A stretch of 64,000 bases of DNA, from assembly GCA_023544645.1 (NCBI GenBank), contig JAMJFO010000007.1:26931-90930 (forward strand), in the 5' to 3' direction. The stretch's first letter is position 1. Each line of letters starts with the position of its first letter. A model generated the notes under the pieces. The model made no database searches and was not told where the DNA came from. It saw nothing but the letters and a program-made list of their open reading frames with translations. A program made the position numbers and the translations under genes. Of the stretch, positions 54,439 to 63,930 are shown in pieces. This DNA comes from Desulfobulbaceae bacterium (lineage in GTDB: Bacteria; Desulfobacterota; Desulfobulbia; Desulfobulbales; Desulfobulbaceae).

Positions 54439-56379
54439 TTAAGAAATTTTGCTGCCCGGTGCAATGGTATCGGCAACAGTTGCCAGCACCAGCCGCTCTT
54501 TGCCGTTCTCATCTGTTTCCTTGGCCGCCAGGACCATCCCCTGTGACGTGACCCCCATGAGTTTGGCCGGTTTGAGGTTGGCCACGATCAGCACCAGCCT
54601 CCCGATGAGCTGTTCAGGGGTATAGTGCTGCGCGATGCCGGCCACGATCGTTCGTTCTTCCGGGGCCGCCACTGTCAGCTTGAGCAGTTTGTCGGCCTTG
54701 GCGATCTTTTCCGCCGCAACTATCCGGGCGACCCGCAGTTCCATTTTGCCGAACTGGTCAAAGGTGATCAGGCCTTCCTCCTTTTTTTCGCGTTCTTTAT
54801 TTTTCCTGCCGGCATCTTTTTGCGGGGGAGGCGCCTGTTTCTTCTTTTTGTCCAGGCGGGGGAAAAGCTGTTGGCCCGGGGCGATCCTGGTGCCGGGCGT
54901 GGACAATCCCCATTTGCCGGCGGTGTCAAGGGTGGCGTTTTCAAGCTCGGCCCCGAGGCCCAGCGCCTCGGCCATTTTTGCCGCGGCATCCGGCATGACC
55001 GGACGCAGAACCAGGGCGAGGATCCGGAGGGATTCGGCCAGGAAATAGAGCACGGTCATCAGCCTTTTTTCCCGGGATGTATCCTTTGCCAGTTCCCATG
55101 GGGCATTGGTGACAATGAACCGGTTCATCATCCCGATCACCTTCCACACTTCCCGCAGGGCCAGGTTGAAGTTGAAACTGTTCATGTTGCGGCGGTACTC
55201 GGAGACCATGTGTTCAACCGCATTGATGAGATCCCGGTCAAGATCGTTCAGCAGTCCCTTGTAGGGTTCGGGCACGGTATTGTCGGCATACTTGCCGATC
55301 ATGGTCAGGGAGCGGGAAAAGAGGTTGCCGAGATCATTGGCCAGGTCCGAGTTCTGCCGTTCAATAATTGCTTCCGTTGAAAAAGATGCGTCCAAACCGA
55401 AACTCATCTCCCGGAGAACGAAATAGCGGACAGTGTCCACGCCGTAGAGTTCAACGAGTTCGCCCGGGCGGATGACGTTGCCGATGGATTTGGACATCTT
55501 GGTTTCGTCGACATTCCAGTAGCCGTGCACATGGAGGCGTTTGTAAGGTTCAACGCCCATGGCTTTGAGCATGGTCGGCCAGTAAATGGCGTGGGGCTTG
55601 AGGATGTCCTTGGCAATGACATGCTCGGCCGCCGACCAGTACCGCTGGAAATCGGGGCCATCCGGATAACCGATGCCGGTGAGATAATTTATCAGGGCAT
55701 CAAACCAGACATAGGTGACGAAATTGTTGTCAAAAGGCAGGGGGATTCCCCAGGTCAGCCGGGAAGTGGGCCGCGAGATGCAGAGGTCTTCCAGGGGTTC
55801 GCTGAGAAAGGAGAGCACCTCGTTTCTGTACCGCTCCGGCGTGATGAATTCCGGGTTGCTTTGAATATGGTCGATGAGCCATTCCTGGTACCTGCTCATG
55901 CGGAAGAAATAGTTCTGCTCGGCAATTTCCTTGGGCGGTTTCTGGTGGTCGGGACAGTTGCCGTCAACCAGTTCCTTGTCGGTGAGAAAGCGTTCGCAGC
56001 CCTGGCAGTACAGGCCGGTATATTCGCTGAAATATATATCGTCCCGGTCGTATACCTGCTGCAGGATCTGCTGCACCGTGCGGACATGGGCGGGATCGGT
56101 GGTGCGGATAAAATTGTCCGGGGCAATGGCCAGGGAGGGCCAGGTGTTGCGAAACGACTCGCTGATGCGGTCGGCATACTCCTTGGGCGAGACCCCATCC
56201 GCCTCTGCCGCCTGGGCTATTTTTTCTCCGTGCTCATCGGTGCCGGTCTGGAAGCGGACATCGTCGCCGCAGAGTTTGCGAAAGCGGCTGTAGGTGTCGG
56301 TGACAATGGTGGTGTAGGCATGCCCGAGATGGGGCATGGCATTGACGTAATAAATGGGGGTGGTGATGTAGGTTGTCAT
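54439..56379 (-). CDS. metG: methionyl-tRNA synthetase
   Basis: This 646-residue class I synthetase charges tRNA-Met. The HIGH motif is PHLGHAYT and KMSKS is TKMSKSIG. The Zn-knuckle segment has YCQGCERFLTDKELVDGNCPDH. The catalytic core and anticodon-binding helices are followed by a charged linker and a C-terminal tRNA-binding domain (LITFDQFGKMELRVARI to end). The start overlaps the ricT stop as TAATG. The TAA stop lies inside the AGTTA duplication made by the MITE insertion, so the reading frame is intact. Confidence 0.95.
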   Translation of the reverse strand: MTTYITTPIYYVNAMPHLGHAYTTIVTDTYSRFRKLCGDDVRFQTGTDEHGEKIAQAAEADGVSPKEYADRISESFRNTWPSLAIAPDNFIRTTDPAHVRTVQQILQQVYDRDDIYFSEYTGLYCQGCERFLTDKELVDGNCPDHQKPPKEIAEQNYFFRMSRYQEWLIDHIQSNPEFITPERYRNEVLSFLSEPLEDLCISRPTSRLTWGIPLPFDNNFVTYVWFDALINYLTGIGYPDGPDFQRYWSAAEHVIAKDILKPHAIYWPTMLKAMGVEPYKRLHVHGYWNVDETKMSKSIGNVIRPGELVELYGVDTVRYFVLREMSFGLDASFSTEAIIERQNSDLANDLGNLFSRSLTMIGKYADNTVPEPYKGLLNDLDRDLINAVEHMVSEYRRNMNSFNFNLALREVWKVIGMMNRFIVTNAPWELAKDTSREKRLMTVLYFLAESLRILALVLRPVMPDAAAKMAEALGLGAELENATLDTAGKWGLSTPGTRIAPGQQLFPRLDKKKKQAPPPQKDAGRKNKEREKKEEGLITFDQFGKMELRVARIVAAEKIAKADKLLKLTVAAPEERTIVAGIAQHYTPEQLIGRLVLIVANLKPAKLMGVTSQGMVLAAKETDENGKERLVLATVADTIAPGSKIS

Positions 56380-57296
56380 TATTCAGTCTTCTGATCCTTG
56401 GCAGGGCCTTTATGCACGGGTTCAGCCTTTTTCCACTGCTCTTCCTTGAGGATGCGTTCCTCGCCGTCTTTGGACACGACCAGAATGGTTCCCTGCAGGG
56501 CCATGGTCCTGGCAACACGGTACACCGTGCCCTCATATTTGATGGTTTTGCCCACCTTGGGCATTTGTTTTTTGATGGACCGATAGGAATCGTACTCATA
56601 GGTGAGGCAGCAGAGCAGCCGGTTGCAGAGTCCGGAAATCTTGGTCGGGTTGAGCGGAAGATCCTGGGTTTTAGCCATTTTGATCGAGACCGATTCGAAC
56701 TTCTTCAAAAATGAGCTGCAGCACAGTTCTCTCCCGCAGGCGCCGATCCCGCCGATGATCTGTGTTTCGTGGCGTACGCCGATCTGGCGCATTTCCACCC
56801 GGGTGCGGAATTCCTGCACCAGATTTTTGACCAGTTCGCGAAAATCCACCCGGCTTTCGGCCGTAAAGTAAAAAATTATCTTGGAGCCGTTGAAAAATCG
56901 TTCCACCCGGATCAGGTTCATGGGCAGATCGAGTTTTTTGATTTCCTTCACACAGGTGGCATAGGCCTCCTGCTCAAGCAGCGGCAGCCGTTGATATTTT
57001 TCTTCTTCTTCCTGTGTTGCCCGGCGGGTGATTATATACGATACCTTCCGCACCATATCAGGTTCACCGGCAGAGGCCGCGCGGCAGACGATGAGCGCCG
57101 GCTCCGGTCCATGGTCGGTCTTGATGATGACCGGGTCGCCGCTCTTGAGGTTGCTAATCCGCGACTGAACGGTAAACTCCTGTCCGTTCCCGCGAAAACG
57201 GATCCGGTAGTAGGAGTTTTCCTCCTCGGCTGCGTGATTGGCGGCCGGCTCGTCCTGCTCGTTGGGATCGCAACCGTCTGTTTGTGTTTCTTCCAT
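56379..57296 (-). CDS. ricT: PSP1-domain protein RicT/YaaT-like
   Basis: This 305-residue protein has a PSP1 C-terminal domain and the conserved cysteines GGIGACGRELCCSSFL and GLCNRLLCCLTYEYDSY. In Bacillus, RicT forms an Fe-S-containing complex with RicA and RicF that assists RNase Y-dependent RNA processing. Its place between holB and metG is conserved in many bacteria. The N-terminal 25 residues are acidic and probably disordered. Confidence 0.88.
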   Translation of the reverse strand: MEETQTDGCDPNEQDEPAANHAAEEENSYYRIRFRGNGQEFTVQSRISNLKSGDPVIIKTDHGPEPALIVCRAASAGEPDMVRKVSYIITRRATQEEEEKYQRLPLLEQEAYATCVKEIKKLDLPMNLIRVERFFNGSKIIFYFTAESRVDFRELVKNLVQEFRTRVEMRQIGVRHETQIIGGIGACGRELCCSSFLKKFESVSIKMAKTQDLPLNPTKISGLCNRLLCCLTYEYDSYRSIKKQMPKVGKTIKYEGTVYRVARTMALQGTILVVSKDGEERILKEEQWKKAEPVHKGPAKDQKTE

Positions 57297-57332
57297 TATA
57301 TCGAGTCGTTATATTAAAAATACCTTGGGTAT

Positions 57333-58325
57333 TCAGTGTATGCTGAACAGTTTGAGGAAAAGCACTTCGCAGGCCATCTGGCGGTTGCAGTTGCGGGCCA
57401 GCGTCTTTGCCACAAAATCAATAACCTGTACCTTATCAGAAAGTTGCTGCAAGTTCCAGCGTTCTCTTGCACGCAGAATATTGTCGTCCATGGGCCGCGG
57501 CTCGCTGCCCTGATCCGGAGCCCGGAGGCCGGCAAGCATGGATTCCTTGAAGAATAAACGGAGCAGGTCAAAAAGCTGCTCCAGGCCTTCTTTCAGCTCA
57601 GCGGCCTGGAGGGCCAGTTCCAGGGCTGATTCGACCCTGGCCGACTCGCTTTTGCCGGGATTCAGCAGGCGGCTGATGGTCTGCTCGTACGCGGGCAGCA
57701 GGCCTTCGATGTCAAAAGTTCCGGCCAGTCCGGGGCAGCCGCCGGCCAGTTGGGCAAAGCGCAGGGCTTCTTCGGCAGTGAGACTGCTGTTGCGGCGTGC
57801 GATGATTTGCGCGGCCAGCTCTACCGGCAGCGGGTAAAAAGGAATGATCTGGCAGCGGGAAACGATGGTCGGCAGCAGGGGTTCGGAATCATCGGCGGTG
57901 AGCAGGAGGATGTTGTCCGGCGGCGGTTCCTCAAGGAGCTTGAGCAGGCTGTTGCCCGCTTCCCGGCGCATGGTATGCACATCCTCCAGCATGATGACCC
58001 GGCGGGGAGCTTCCAGGGGGGGATAGCTCAGCGCTTTTTTCAGGGCGCGCACCTGGTCGATCTTGATCATCGCCCCCTGGGGTTTGATATGGACAAAATC
58101 CGGATTGTTGCCGGAAGCGAACTGCACACAGCTGCTGCAGGTTCCGCATGGCCCGTTCATCCCCTCGTGCCGGCAGAGAAGTACGGCGGCAAATTGCCGG
58201 GCCGTAGTTTTTTTTCCCACTCCCCGGGGACCGGAAAAGAGATAGGCGTGGGCCAGCCGCCCGTTTTCCAGGGAACGGCTCAGGAGTCCGACAGCTTTTT
58301 TCTGTCCCAGGGTTTCAGCAAACAT
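57333..58325 (-). CDS. holB: DNA polymerase III delta' subunit
   Basis: This 330-residue clamp-loader AAA+ protein has the P-loop SGPRGVGKKTTA, a zinc-type cluster (CRHEGMNGPCGTCSSC), EDVHTMRREAGNSLLKLLEEP and the sensor region TIVSRCQIIPF (SRC motif). ATG 58325 is preferred to TTG 58331. It starts 2 bp after the HD-nuclease stop. Its partners dnaX and holA are not in the window. Confidence 0.88.
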   Translation of the reverse strand: MFAETLGQKKAVGLLSRSLENGRLAHAYLFSGPRGVGKKTTARQFAAVLLCRHEGMNGPCGTCSSCVQFASGNNPDFVHIKPQGAMIKIDQVRALKKALSYPPLEAPRRVIMLEDVHTMRREAGNSLLKLLEEPPPDNILLLTADDSEPLLPTIVSRCQIIPFYPLPVELAAQIIARRNSSLTAEEALRFAQLAGGCPGLAGTFDIEGLLPAYEQTISRLLNPGKSESARVESALELALQAAELKEGLEQLFDLLRLFFKESMLAGLRAPDQGSEPRPMDDNILRARERWNLQQLSDKVQVIDFVAKTLARNCNRQMACEVLFLKLFSIH

Positions 58326-58327
58326 GG

Positions 58328-59419
58328 TCAAAAGAGTTTTCTCTGGCGTCCAGCCTGGCCTTCACTGTCATCGGCAGCATCCCCTTCCGGATCCGTTTCC
58401 GTCCCGTTGCGCCTCGGCCCATGCGGCGGCGCCTGATCAGCCGGCGCGGATTCCGGTCCCCGCAGAAGAAGAAAACGTTCCAGCGGCCGCTGGTAGTCGC
58501 TCCACTGGTAGTTCCCGGGTTCAACCTGTTCGCTCAGCCGGTCAATAAAGTTTATCTTGGCATCAATGTCGTCAAGGTGGTGCAGCAGTATCGCCTCGGC
58601 AGTCATGGGCAGGCAGGGGGCGCCGAATTCATGGCGTCCGTGGTGGCTGAGGATCAGGTGGATGAGCTGATCAAGCCTGTCCGCGGGAAAATCGGGTATT
58701 TCGCCGGCCTGTTGCCGGACCATTTCACTGCCGAGCACCAGGTGGCCGACGAGCCGCCCCGGGGTGGTATAGTCAAAGGGAACAGCGGCAAAACTGAACT
58801 CCCGGATCTTGCCGAGATCGTGCGCCAGGGCGCCGGCAACCAGGAGGTCGCGGTCCAGGGCCGGGTAATGTTCGGCAATCCTGACGGCCAGGCCGGCCAC
58901 GCTCAGGGTGTGTTCCAGCAGACCGCCGAGATAGGCATGATGCATTTGTTTGGCGGCCGGCGCCTTGCTGAACTGTTGAAGGACTTCTCCCTGAAACAGC
59001 GAGGCCAGAAGCTGGTGGAGATGGGGGTCGGAAATGGTCTCGATCAGCCCGGCAAGCTCCTGCTTCATTTCTTTCACTGAACGCTTACTGGCCGGAATGA
59101 ACAAGCTCAGCTCGCATTCATCATCGGCAAGGGGCGCAAGGGAGGTGATGCTGAGCTGCAGCTGGTCCCGGAAGGCCTTGACCTGGGCCTCAGCCGCGAC
59201 GATCCGGCCGGGCTCCGCGATTTTGTCAAAATGGGCGGCATTTTCCCATATCCTGGCCTCTATCTCCCCGGTCCGGTCCATGAGCGTCAGGGCGAGGTAG
59301 GGTTTGCCGTTCTTGGTCTCGGCAAGATTTTTTCTGCTGACCAGGAAGAGGTCGTGTAGCTGCCGTCCTTCGGCAAGTTCGCTGATGAAAATGGTTTTCC
59401 GGGTGGAATCCTTGCTCAT
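58328..59419 (-). CDS. OB-fold/HD-domain 3'-5' exoribonuclease (YhaM-like)
   Basis: This 363-residue protein has an N-terminal OB-fold (about 10-110, KPYLALTLMDRTGEIEARIW) and a C-terminal HD domain. The metal ligands are in HHAYLGGLLEHTLSV and GALAHDLGKI, with a later ILSHHGRHEFG. This is the YhaM exoribonuclease layout. ATG 59419 has GGAG upstream. The last 40 residues are Pro/Gly/charged and probably disordered. It lies between ychF and holB. Confidence 0.82.
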   Translation of the reverse strand: MSKDSTRKTIFISELAEGRQLHDLFLVSRKNLAETKNGKPYLALTLMDRTGEIEARIWENAAHFDKIAEPGRIVAAEAQVKAFRDQLQLSITSLAPLADDECELSLFIPASKRSVKEMKQELAGLIETISDPHLHQLLASLFQGEVLQQFSKAPAAKQMHHAYLGGLLEHTLSVAGLAVRIAEHYPALDRDLLVAGALAHDLGKIREFSFAAVPFDYTTPGRLVGHLVLGSEMVRQQAGEIPDFPADRLDQLIHLILSHHGRHEFGAPCLPMTAEAILLHHLDDIDAKINFIDRLSEQVEPGNYQWSDYQRPLERFLLLRGPESAPADQAPPHGPRRNGTETDPEGDAADDSEGQAGRQRKLF

Positions 59420-59432
59420 TGTTCTCCGGGGA

Positions 59433-60530
59433 TCAGACGTTGAATCGGAACAATATGCAGTCCCCGTCACGGACGACATATTCCTTGCCTTCGGAGCGCA
59501 TCAGGCCCTTTTCCTTGGCCTTTGCTTCGCTGCCGCACTGGATGTAGTCGGCATAGGCAATGACCTCGGCCCGGATGAAGCCCCGTTCAAAATCGGAGTG
59601 GATTTTACCTGCCGCCCCCGGAGCCCTGGTTCCTTTTTTGATGGTCCAGGCCTTGGTTTCCTTTTCGCCCACGGTGAAGAAGGTGATCAGGTCCAGCAGC
59701 TGGTAGCCGGCGCGGATGAGCCGGTTGAGACCCGGTTCCGCCATGCCCATGTCGGCAAGGAATTCCGCCTGCTCCTCACGGCTGAGCTGGCTGAGTTCCT
59801 GTTCGATATTGCCGGAAATGGTCACCACGTACGATCCTTCCTTTTCCGCAACCCCGGTAAGCTGATCGACAAATTTGTTGCCCCGGACCAGGTCATCCTC
59901 GCTGACATTGGCCACGTAGAGCACCGGCTTGTCGGTGAGCAGGCAGAGTTCGCGCAGCAGCTCCCGGTGGTTTGCGTCCTCCGGCGCGGCAGCCCGGGCA
60001 GGGCGGCCGCTGTCGAGGATGTCGCGGAGCTGCTCCAGAAAAGCGACCTGGGCGATGATCTTCTTGTCGCCGGACTTGGCCTGGTTCCTGGTTTTGGCCA
60101 GCCGCCGCTCAACAGTGTCCAGATCGGCAATGATCAGTTCGGTGGCGATCACCTCCATGTCGCGCAGCGGGTCCACCGAGCCGCCGACATGGATGATGTT
60201 GTCGTCTTCAAAACAGCGGACAACGTGGAGGATGGCATCAACCTGGCGGATGTGGCCGAGGAACTGGTTGCCGAGTCCTTCGCCCTTGCTTGCCCCTTTT
60301 ACCAGCCCGGCAATGTCGACGAATTCCATCTGGGTGGCAACCTTGTTTCTGGTGTGCACCAGCTCGGCGAGTTTGTCCAGCCGTTCGTCCGGCACCGGCA
60401 CAATGCCGACATTGGGTTCAATGGTGCAGAAAGGGTAGTTTTCCGCGTCGATGGCCGCTGCTGTCAGGGCGTTGAAAATGGTGGATTTGCCGACGTTCGG
60501 CAGTCCTACTATACCGCAACGAAATCCCAT
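59433..60530 (-). CDS. ychF: redox/stress-associated ATPase YchF (OLA1)
   Basis: This 365-residue Obg-related P-loop protein binds ATP rather than GTP. The P-loop is GLPNVGKST (9-17) and the altered G4 is NVSED, typical of YchF. A coiled-coil insert follows at about 130-190, with a TGS domain at the C-terminus (RAPGAAGKIHSDFERGFIRAEVI). It is the first gene of the minus-strand operon and divergent from the amidohydrolase. Confidence 0.94.
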   Translation of the reverse strand: MGFRCGIVGLPNVGKSTIFNALTAAAIDAENYPFCTIEPNVGIVPVPDERLDKLAELVHTRNKVATQMEFVDIAGLVKGASKGEGLGNQFLGHIRQVDAILHVVRCFEDDNIIHVGGSVDPLRDMEVIATELIIADLDTVERRLAKTRNQAKSGDKKIIAQVAFLEQLRDILDSGRPARAAAPEDANHRELLRELCLLTDKPVLYVANVSEDDLVRGNKFVDQLTGVAEKEGSYVVTISGNIEQELSQLSREEQAEFLADMGMAEPGLNRLIRAGYQLLDLITFFTVGEKETKAWTIKKGTRAPGAAGKIHSDFERGFIRAEVIAYADYIQCGSEAKAKEKGLMRSEGKEYVVRDGDCILFRFNV

Positions 60531-60659
60531 GGGATCCTCTGTAATGTATTTGAAAGTATTTTGTCATCATGCAATATTCGGGTAGAGTCTCTGTGACGCC
60601 GATGGCGTGTCCCTGTGATACACCATATCTCATTAATTATGCAAGCAGTTCTCAATACC

Positions 60660-61973
60660 ATGACAACAGATATCCTGATAATAAACGCGGTGCTTCTCCC
60701 TGATCCCGGCTCCCCATGGGGAACTGATCAAAGCTATGTCGCCATGAAAAACGGCCGCATAACCGGAACCGGCCCCATGGCCGCCCTTGATGATTTTGCA
60801 GCGGGAGAGCGGATTGACGCCGGCGGCGCCCTGCTGATGCCCGGCCTGGTCAACACCCATTGCCACGGGGCCATGACCCTTTTTCGCGGCCTGGCCGATG
60901 ACCTGGAGCTTATGACCTGGCTCAATGAGCATATTTTTCCTGCCGAGGCGGCCCGGGTCAACCCGGAAATGGTCTACTGGTGCTCAAAGCTGGCAGCCGC
61001 AGAAATGCTCCTGTCCGGCACGACCATGGTGGCGGACGCCTATTTTCATGAGGCCGAGGCGGCCCGGGCGTTCAGCGAGGCCGGCCTGCGAGCGGTGGCC
61101 GCGCACGGGGTCATTGATTTCCCGGCCCCGGGAGTGCCGGACCCTCGGGAGAATATCCGGGCCGTGGCCCGTTTTCTCGACCACTGGGAGGGTCGGGACC
61201 CTTTGGTCACCCCGGCGGTCTTTGCCCATTCCCCCTATACCTGTTCCCCGGAAACACTCATGGGGGCAAAGGCGCTGGCCAAGGAGCGGGGGGTGCGGTT
61301 TTTTATCCATGTGGCCGAATCCAGGGGTGAGCAGGGGCTGATTAAAAACCCCCGCGGCGCCTCCCCGGTAAAACATCTCGAAGCCCTGGGGGTTCTGGAC
61401 GAACAAACGGTCTGCGTGCACTGCGTCTGGGTCGATGAGGAGGATCTGGCGATTCTGGCCCGGCGGCAGTGCAAGGTTGTTCTCTGTCCCCAATCCCACC
61501 TGAAGCTCGCCTCCGGCATGGCGCCGCTGGCCGATATGCTGGCCGCCGGAATAGAGGTGGGACTGGGAACCGACGGCGCGGCAAGCAACAATGGCCTTGA
61601 TATGTTCCGGGAAATGGATATCTGCGCCAAGGTGCAGAAGCTCCGGACGCTGGACCCGGTGGGAATCAGGGCCGGGAAGGTGCTGGGCATGGCAACCGCC
61701 GGCGGGGCGAAAGTGCTCGCCATGGCAGAAGGAGCAGGGCAGATTCGGCCCGGCAGCCCTGCCGACCTGGTCCTTGTTGATCTCAACCGGCCCCATCTGC
61801 AGCCGTTCCATGGCCCTGATCTTCTTGTGTATGCGGCCCAGGGGAGTGATGTGACAACGGTCATCGTCAACGGTAAAATCGTGGTGCGCGACCGGCGCCT
61901 GCTCACCTTTGACCTGGAGGAAACAATGACCAGGGTCAGAAAGCTGGCCGAGGCCCTTTCGTCGACGTGGTAA
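60660..61973 (+). CDS. mtaD: amidohydrolase, MTA/SAH deaminase type
   Basis: This 437-residue metal-dependent deaminase belongs to the TrzN/AtzA-like subtype. It probably deaminates S-adenosylhomocysteine, 5'-methylthioadenosine or adenosine. Metal motifs are PGLVNTHCHGAMTLFRG, FIHVAESRGE, VHCVWVDEEDL and GLGTDGAASNN. ATG 60660 (MTTDILIINAVLL) matches the family start; upstream in-frame ATGs at 60615 and 60642 are possible. No ribosome site is obvious. The exact substrate is not fixed by sequence. Confidence 0.78.
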   Translation: MTTDILIINAVLLPDPGSPWGTDQSYVAMKNGRITGTGPMAALDDFAAGERIDAGGALLMPGLVNTHCHGAMTLFRGLADDLELMTWLNEHIFPAEAARVNPEMVYWCSKLAAAEMLLSGTTMVADAYFHEAEAARAFSEAGLRAVAAHGVIDFPAPGVPDPRENIRAVARFLDHWEGRDPLVTPAVFAHSPYTCSPETLMGAKALAKERGVRFFIHVAESRGEQGLIKNPRGASPVKHLEALGVLDEQTVCVHCVWVDEEDLAILARRQCKVVLCPQSHLKLASGMAPLADMLAAGIEVGLGTDGAASNNGLDMFREMDICAKVQKLRTLDPVGIRAGKVLGMATAGGAKVLAMAEGAGQIRPGSPADLVLVDLNRPHLQPFHGPDLLVYAAQGSDVTTVIVNGKIVVRDRRLLTFDLEETMTRVRKLAEALSSTW

Positions 61974-62143
61974 ATTACGTTAACGACCTGTACGATCAGC
62001 ATCAATCCGTTATGCAACGTTCTCCTGGTGGAGTTTACCCTTGCACTGCCGGAATGGGGCTTCCCCTGGTGTATTGCCTGCAGCGATGGTAAACCGGATA
62101 CCTGAGAACAATTTATGTTTAATTTTGCTCTGACTCCTTTTGC
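61974..62143. other. intergenic region before the octaheme cytochrome gene
   Basis: No gene is seen between the amidohydrolase stop and the FNR-like palindrome. The base composition drops to AT-rich from about 62100 onward, marking the left edge of the AT-richer cytochrome block. Confidence 0.4.
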
Positions 62144-62157
62144 TTGACTTAGGTCAA
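62144..62157 (+). promoter_or_regulatory. FNR/DNR/HcpR-type palindrome upstream of the octaheme cytochrome
   Basis: TTGAC-TTAG-GTCAA is a perfect 5-4-5 palindrome. Its centre (62150.5) lies 41.5 bp before a start at 62192. A TAGAAA -10-like hexamer at 62180-62185 fits that start. This is the geometry of a class II site for a CRP/FNR-family activator. Confidence 0.6.
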
Positions 62158-62245
62158 AGATTTTTTGCAAAGAAGATCGTAGAAAAAGTTGTGTAATAAA
62201 TGCGTTTGAATGCATTCGCATAATTCCAAACATAAAGGAGGGACT

Positions 62246-63766
62246 ATGAAACAATTAGCCAACGGCTTGTTTTGGACAAGTTTAACAATTCTATTTATGG
62301 CAATACCATTGTCAGTTCAGGCAGATGAGAGTCAATGTGTCGATTGTCACAATAAAGTAACACCAGGAATTGTCAAGGATCATGGCAGCAGCAAACATAG
62401 CCTTGTTGCTGATGGACCTGACTGTACTACCTGCCATGGAGAGGATCATAAAACCATGGAGGACTATAAACTGGCCTCACTACCTACACCGGAAACCTGT
62501 GCAGAATGCCATGAAGAACAAGTAGCATCGCATAAAAACGGAAAACATCATCTAGCCTGGTTTTCAATGAAAACACAGGCCGCCTGGCATAGACTGCCTC
62601 CCGCTTTAGGTGAACAGGGATATAGAGGTTGTTCAGGGTGTCATAAAATTGGCCAGAAAGGACTTGTGGGTGCCATGAGTGGTAATATGGGTCCCTTGAA
62701 ATACGATGATGGCAAGGAAGAAAGTGCGTATCGCTACGGAAATGCCCAGTGCGATGCCTGTCACACACGACATAAATTTGATAAAGAAGAAGCAAGGGAT
62801 CCCAGAGCTTGTTCAAACTGTCACATGGGCTTTGATCACCCTCAATACGAAATGTATATCTCTTCAAAACATGGTATTGGCTGGGAAACAGATGACAATA
62901 ATAATAGCTATACTGCAAGAATGCCCACCTGTCAGAAATGTCACCTGGGTGAAGGGTCCCATGAAGTTGCCACACCGTGGGGTTTTCTAGGCCTCAGGGT
63001 TCCCACCAAGGAGAATGTATTAGCGATCATTGACGCTTATGGATGGGTCAAGGAAAATGCACCATATGAATTATTAGCATTCAGCCACATGACCGTGGAT
63101 GAGCTTGTTAAAAATCTTCAGGACCTGGCTGCCAAGTTACCATCCGGCAAGTTCGATGGCGTAGATGATGATCCTGTCTGGGTTCTTCACCGGGCAAAAT
63201 ATCTGGTTGCGGCTGGTGTTTTAAGTGCAAAGGATCTGCAGCCCACCGGCCGTTTTGTTGCAGCTGTTTCGCAGGCAGAGATTGCCAGAGGTCCGGCTGA
63301 ATTTAATAAGTTACGTAATCAGATGAAGGAGAACTGCAATGAGTGTCATTCCAAGGACTATGTTCAGGCCACTATGGATGCATCAGATGAAATAATCAAG
63401 GCTTCAGATGCGGTTTATGCAAAAGCCTTTGATGCAGTTTTTACTCTTTATCGTCACGGAATTCTTAAAGCACCAGTGAATTGGGACATGGGTGGGCCGG
63501 ATATCCTTCAATATTATTATGCCCGGACAAAAGTGGAGCAGGAGCTTTACCTGATTTTTCTTGAGCATCGGCAACGCGCATTCCAGGGAGCTTTCCACGC
63601 AAGTAATGATTATGCCCATTGGTATGGTTGGGCTCCATTGAATACCGCTGTAAACGAAATCCTGGAAGATGCCGGACACCTGTGCGGTGACAATGCCAAG
63701 TGCAGTGAAGAGATAGACATGATCAAAGCGGGTTATACCGCAACAGTAAATAGTTTTAGGAAATAA
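62246..63766 (+). CDS. octaheme cytochrome c, hydroxylamine oxidoreductase (HAO) family
   Basis: This 506-residue exported protein has a signal peptide (about 1-26, ending VQA) and eight CxxCH heme sites at residues 31, 60, 85, 129, 169, 189, 229 and 364. Seven clustered sites, then one distant site and a helical C-terminal domain (AFQGAFHASNDYAHWYGWAPL), is the HAO layout. In ammonia oxidisers HAO oxidises hydroxylamine; HAO-like enzymes of anaerobes can reduce nitrite or hydroxylamine to ammonium. Whether the crosslinking Tyr is present needs an alignment. ATG 62246 has AAGGAGG. The gene is clearly AT-richer than the rest of the window. Confidence 0.88.
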   Translation: MKQLANGLFWTSLTILFMAIPLSVQADESQCVDCHNKVTPGIVKDHGSSKHSLVADGPDCTTCHGEDHKTMEDYKLASLPTPETCAECHEEQVASHKNGKHHLAWFSMKTQAAWHRLPPALGEQGYRGCSGCHKIGQKGLVGAMSGNMGPLKYDDGKEESAYRYGNAQCDACHTRHKFDKEEARDPRACSNCHMGFDHPQYEMYISSKHGIGWETDDNNNSYTARMPTCQKCHLGEGSHEVATPWGFLGLRVPTKENVLAIIDAYGWVKENAPYELLAFSHMTVDELVKNLQDLAAKLPSGKFDGVDDDPVWVLHRAKYLVAAGVLSAKDLQPTGRFVAAVSQAEIARGPAEFNKLRNQMKENCNECHSKDYVQATMDASDEIIKASDAVYAKAFDAVFTLYRHGILKAPVNWDMGGPDILQYYYARTKVEQELYLIFLEHRQRAFQGAFHASNDYAHWYGWAPLNTAVNEILEDAGHLCGDNAKCSEEIDMIKAGYTATVNSFRK

Positions 63767-63776
63767 TTTTTACTAG

Positions 63777-63801
63777 TGGTCAAAGCAGAAGATATTGACC
63801 A
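63777..63801 (+). repeat. short inverted repeat after the cytochrome gene
   Basis: TGGTCAA (63777-63783) and TTGACCA (63795-63801) form a 7-bp inverted repeat with an 11-base spacer, just after the cytochrome stop. Its role is unknown. Confidence 0.4.
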
Positions 63802-63816
63802 GCTACATACCAACTT

Positions 63817-63857
63817 AAGGGAGCCGCTTTGCAGTAATGATGCGGCTCCCTTTTTTC
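63817..63857 (+). terminator. terminator of the octaheme cytochrome transcript
   Basis: AAGGGAGCCGC and GCGGCTCCCTT form an 11-bp stem around a 14-base loop, followed by T. Confidence 0.85.
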
Positions 63858-63871
63858 TTGCAGGATTTAGA

Positions 63872-63930
63872 TTTAGGGGTCATTTGGGGTCATTTAGGGG
63901 TCTTTAGGGGTCAGGTCTCACCTTGACCCT
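63872..63930. repeat. REP-like GGGGTCA repeats and hairpin
   Basis: TTTAGGGGTCA-type units recur four times between 63872 and 63913 with small changes. The last unit runs into a GGGTCA-GGT..ACC-t-TGACCC hairpin ending about 63930. Such GGGTCA repeats often flank REP-associated transposase genes. Confidence 0.6.
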
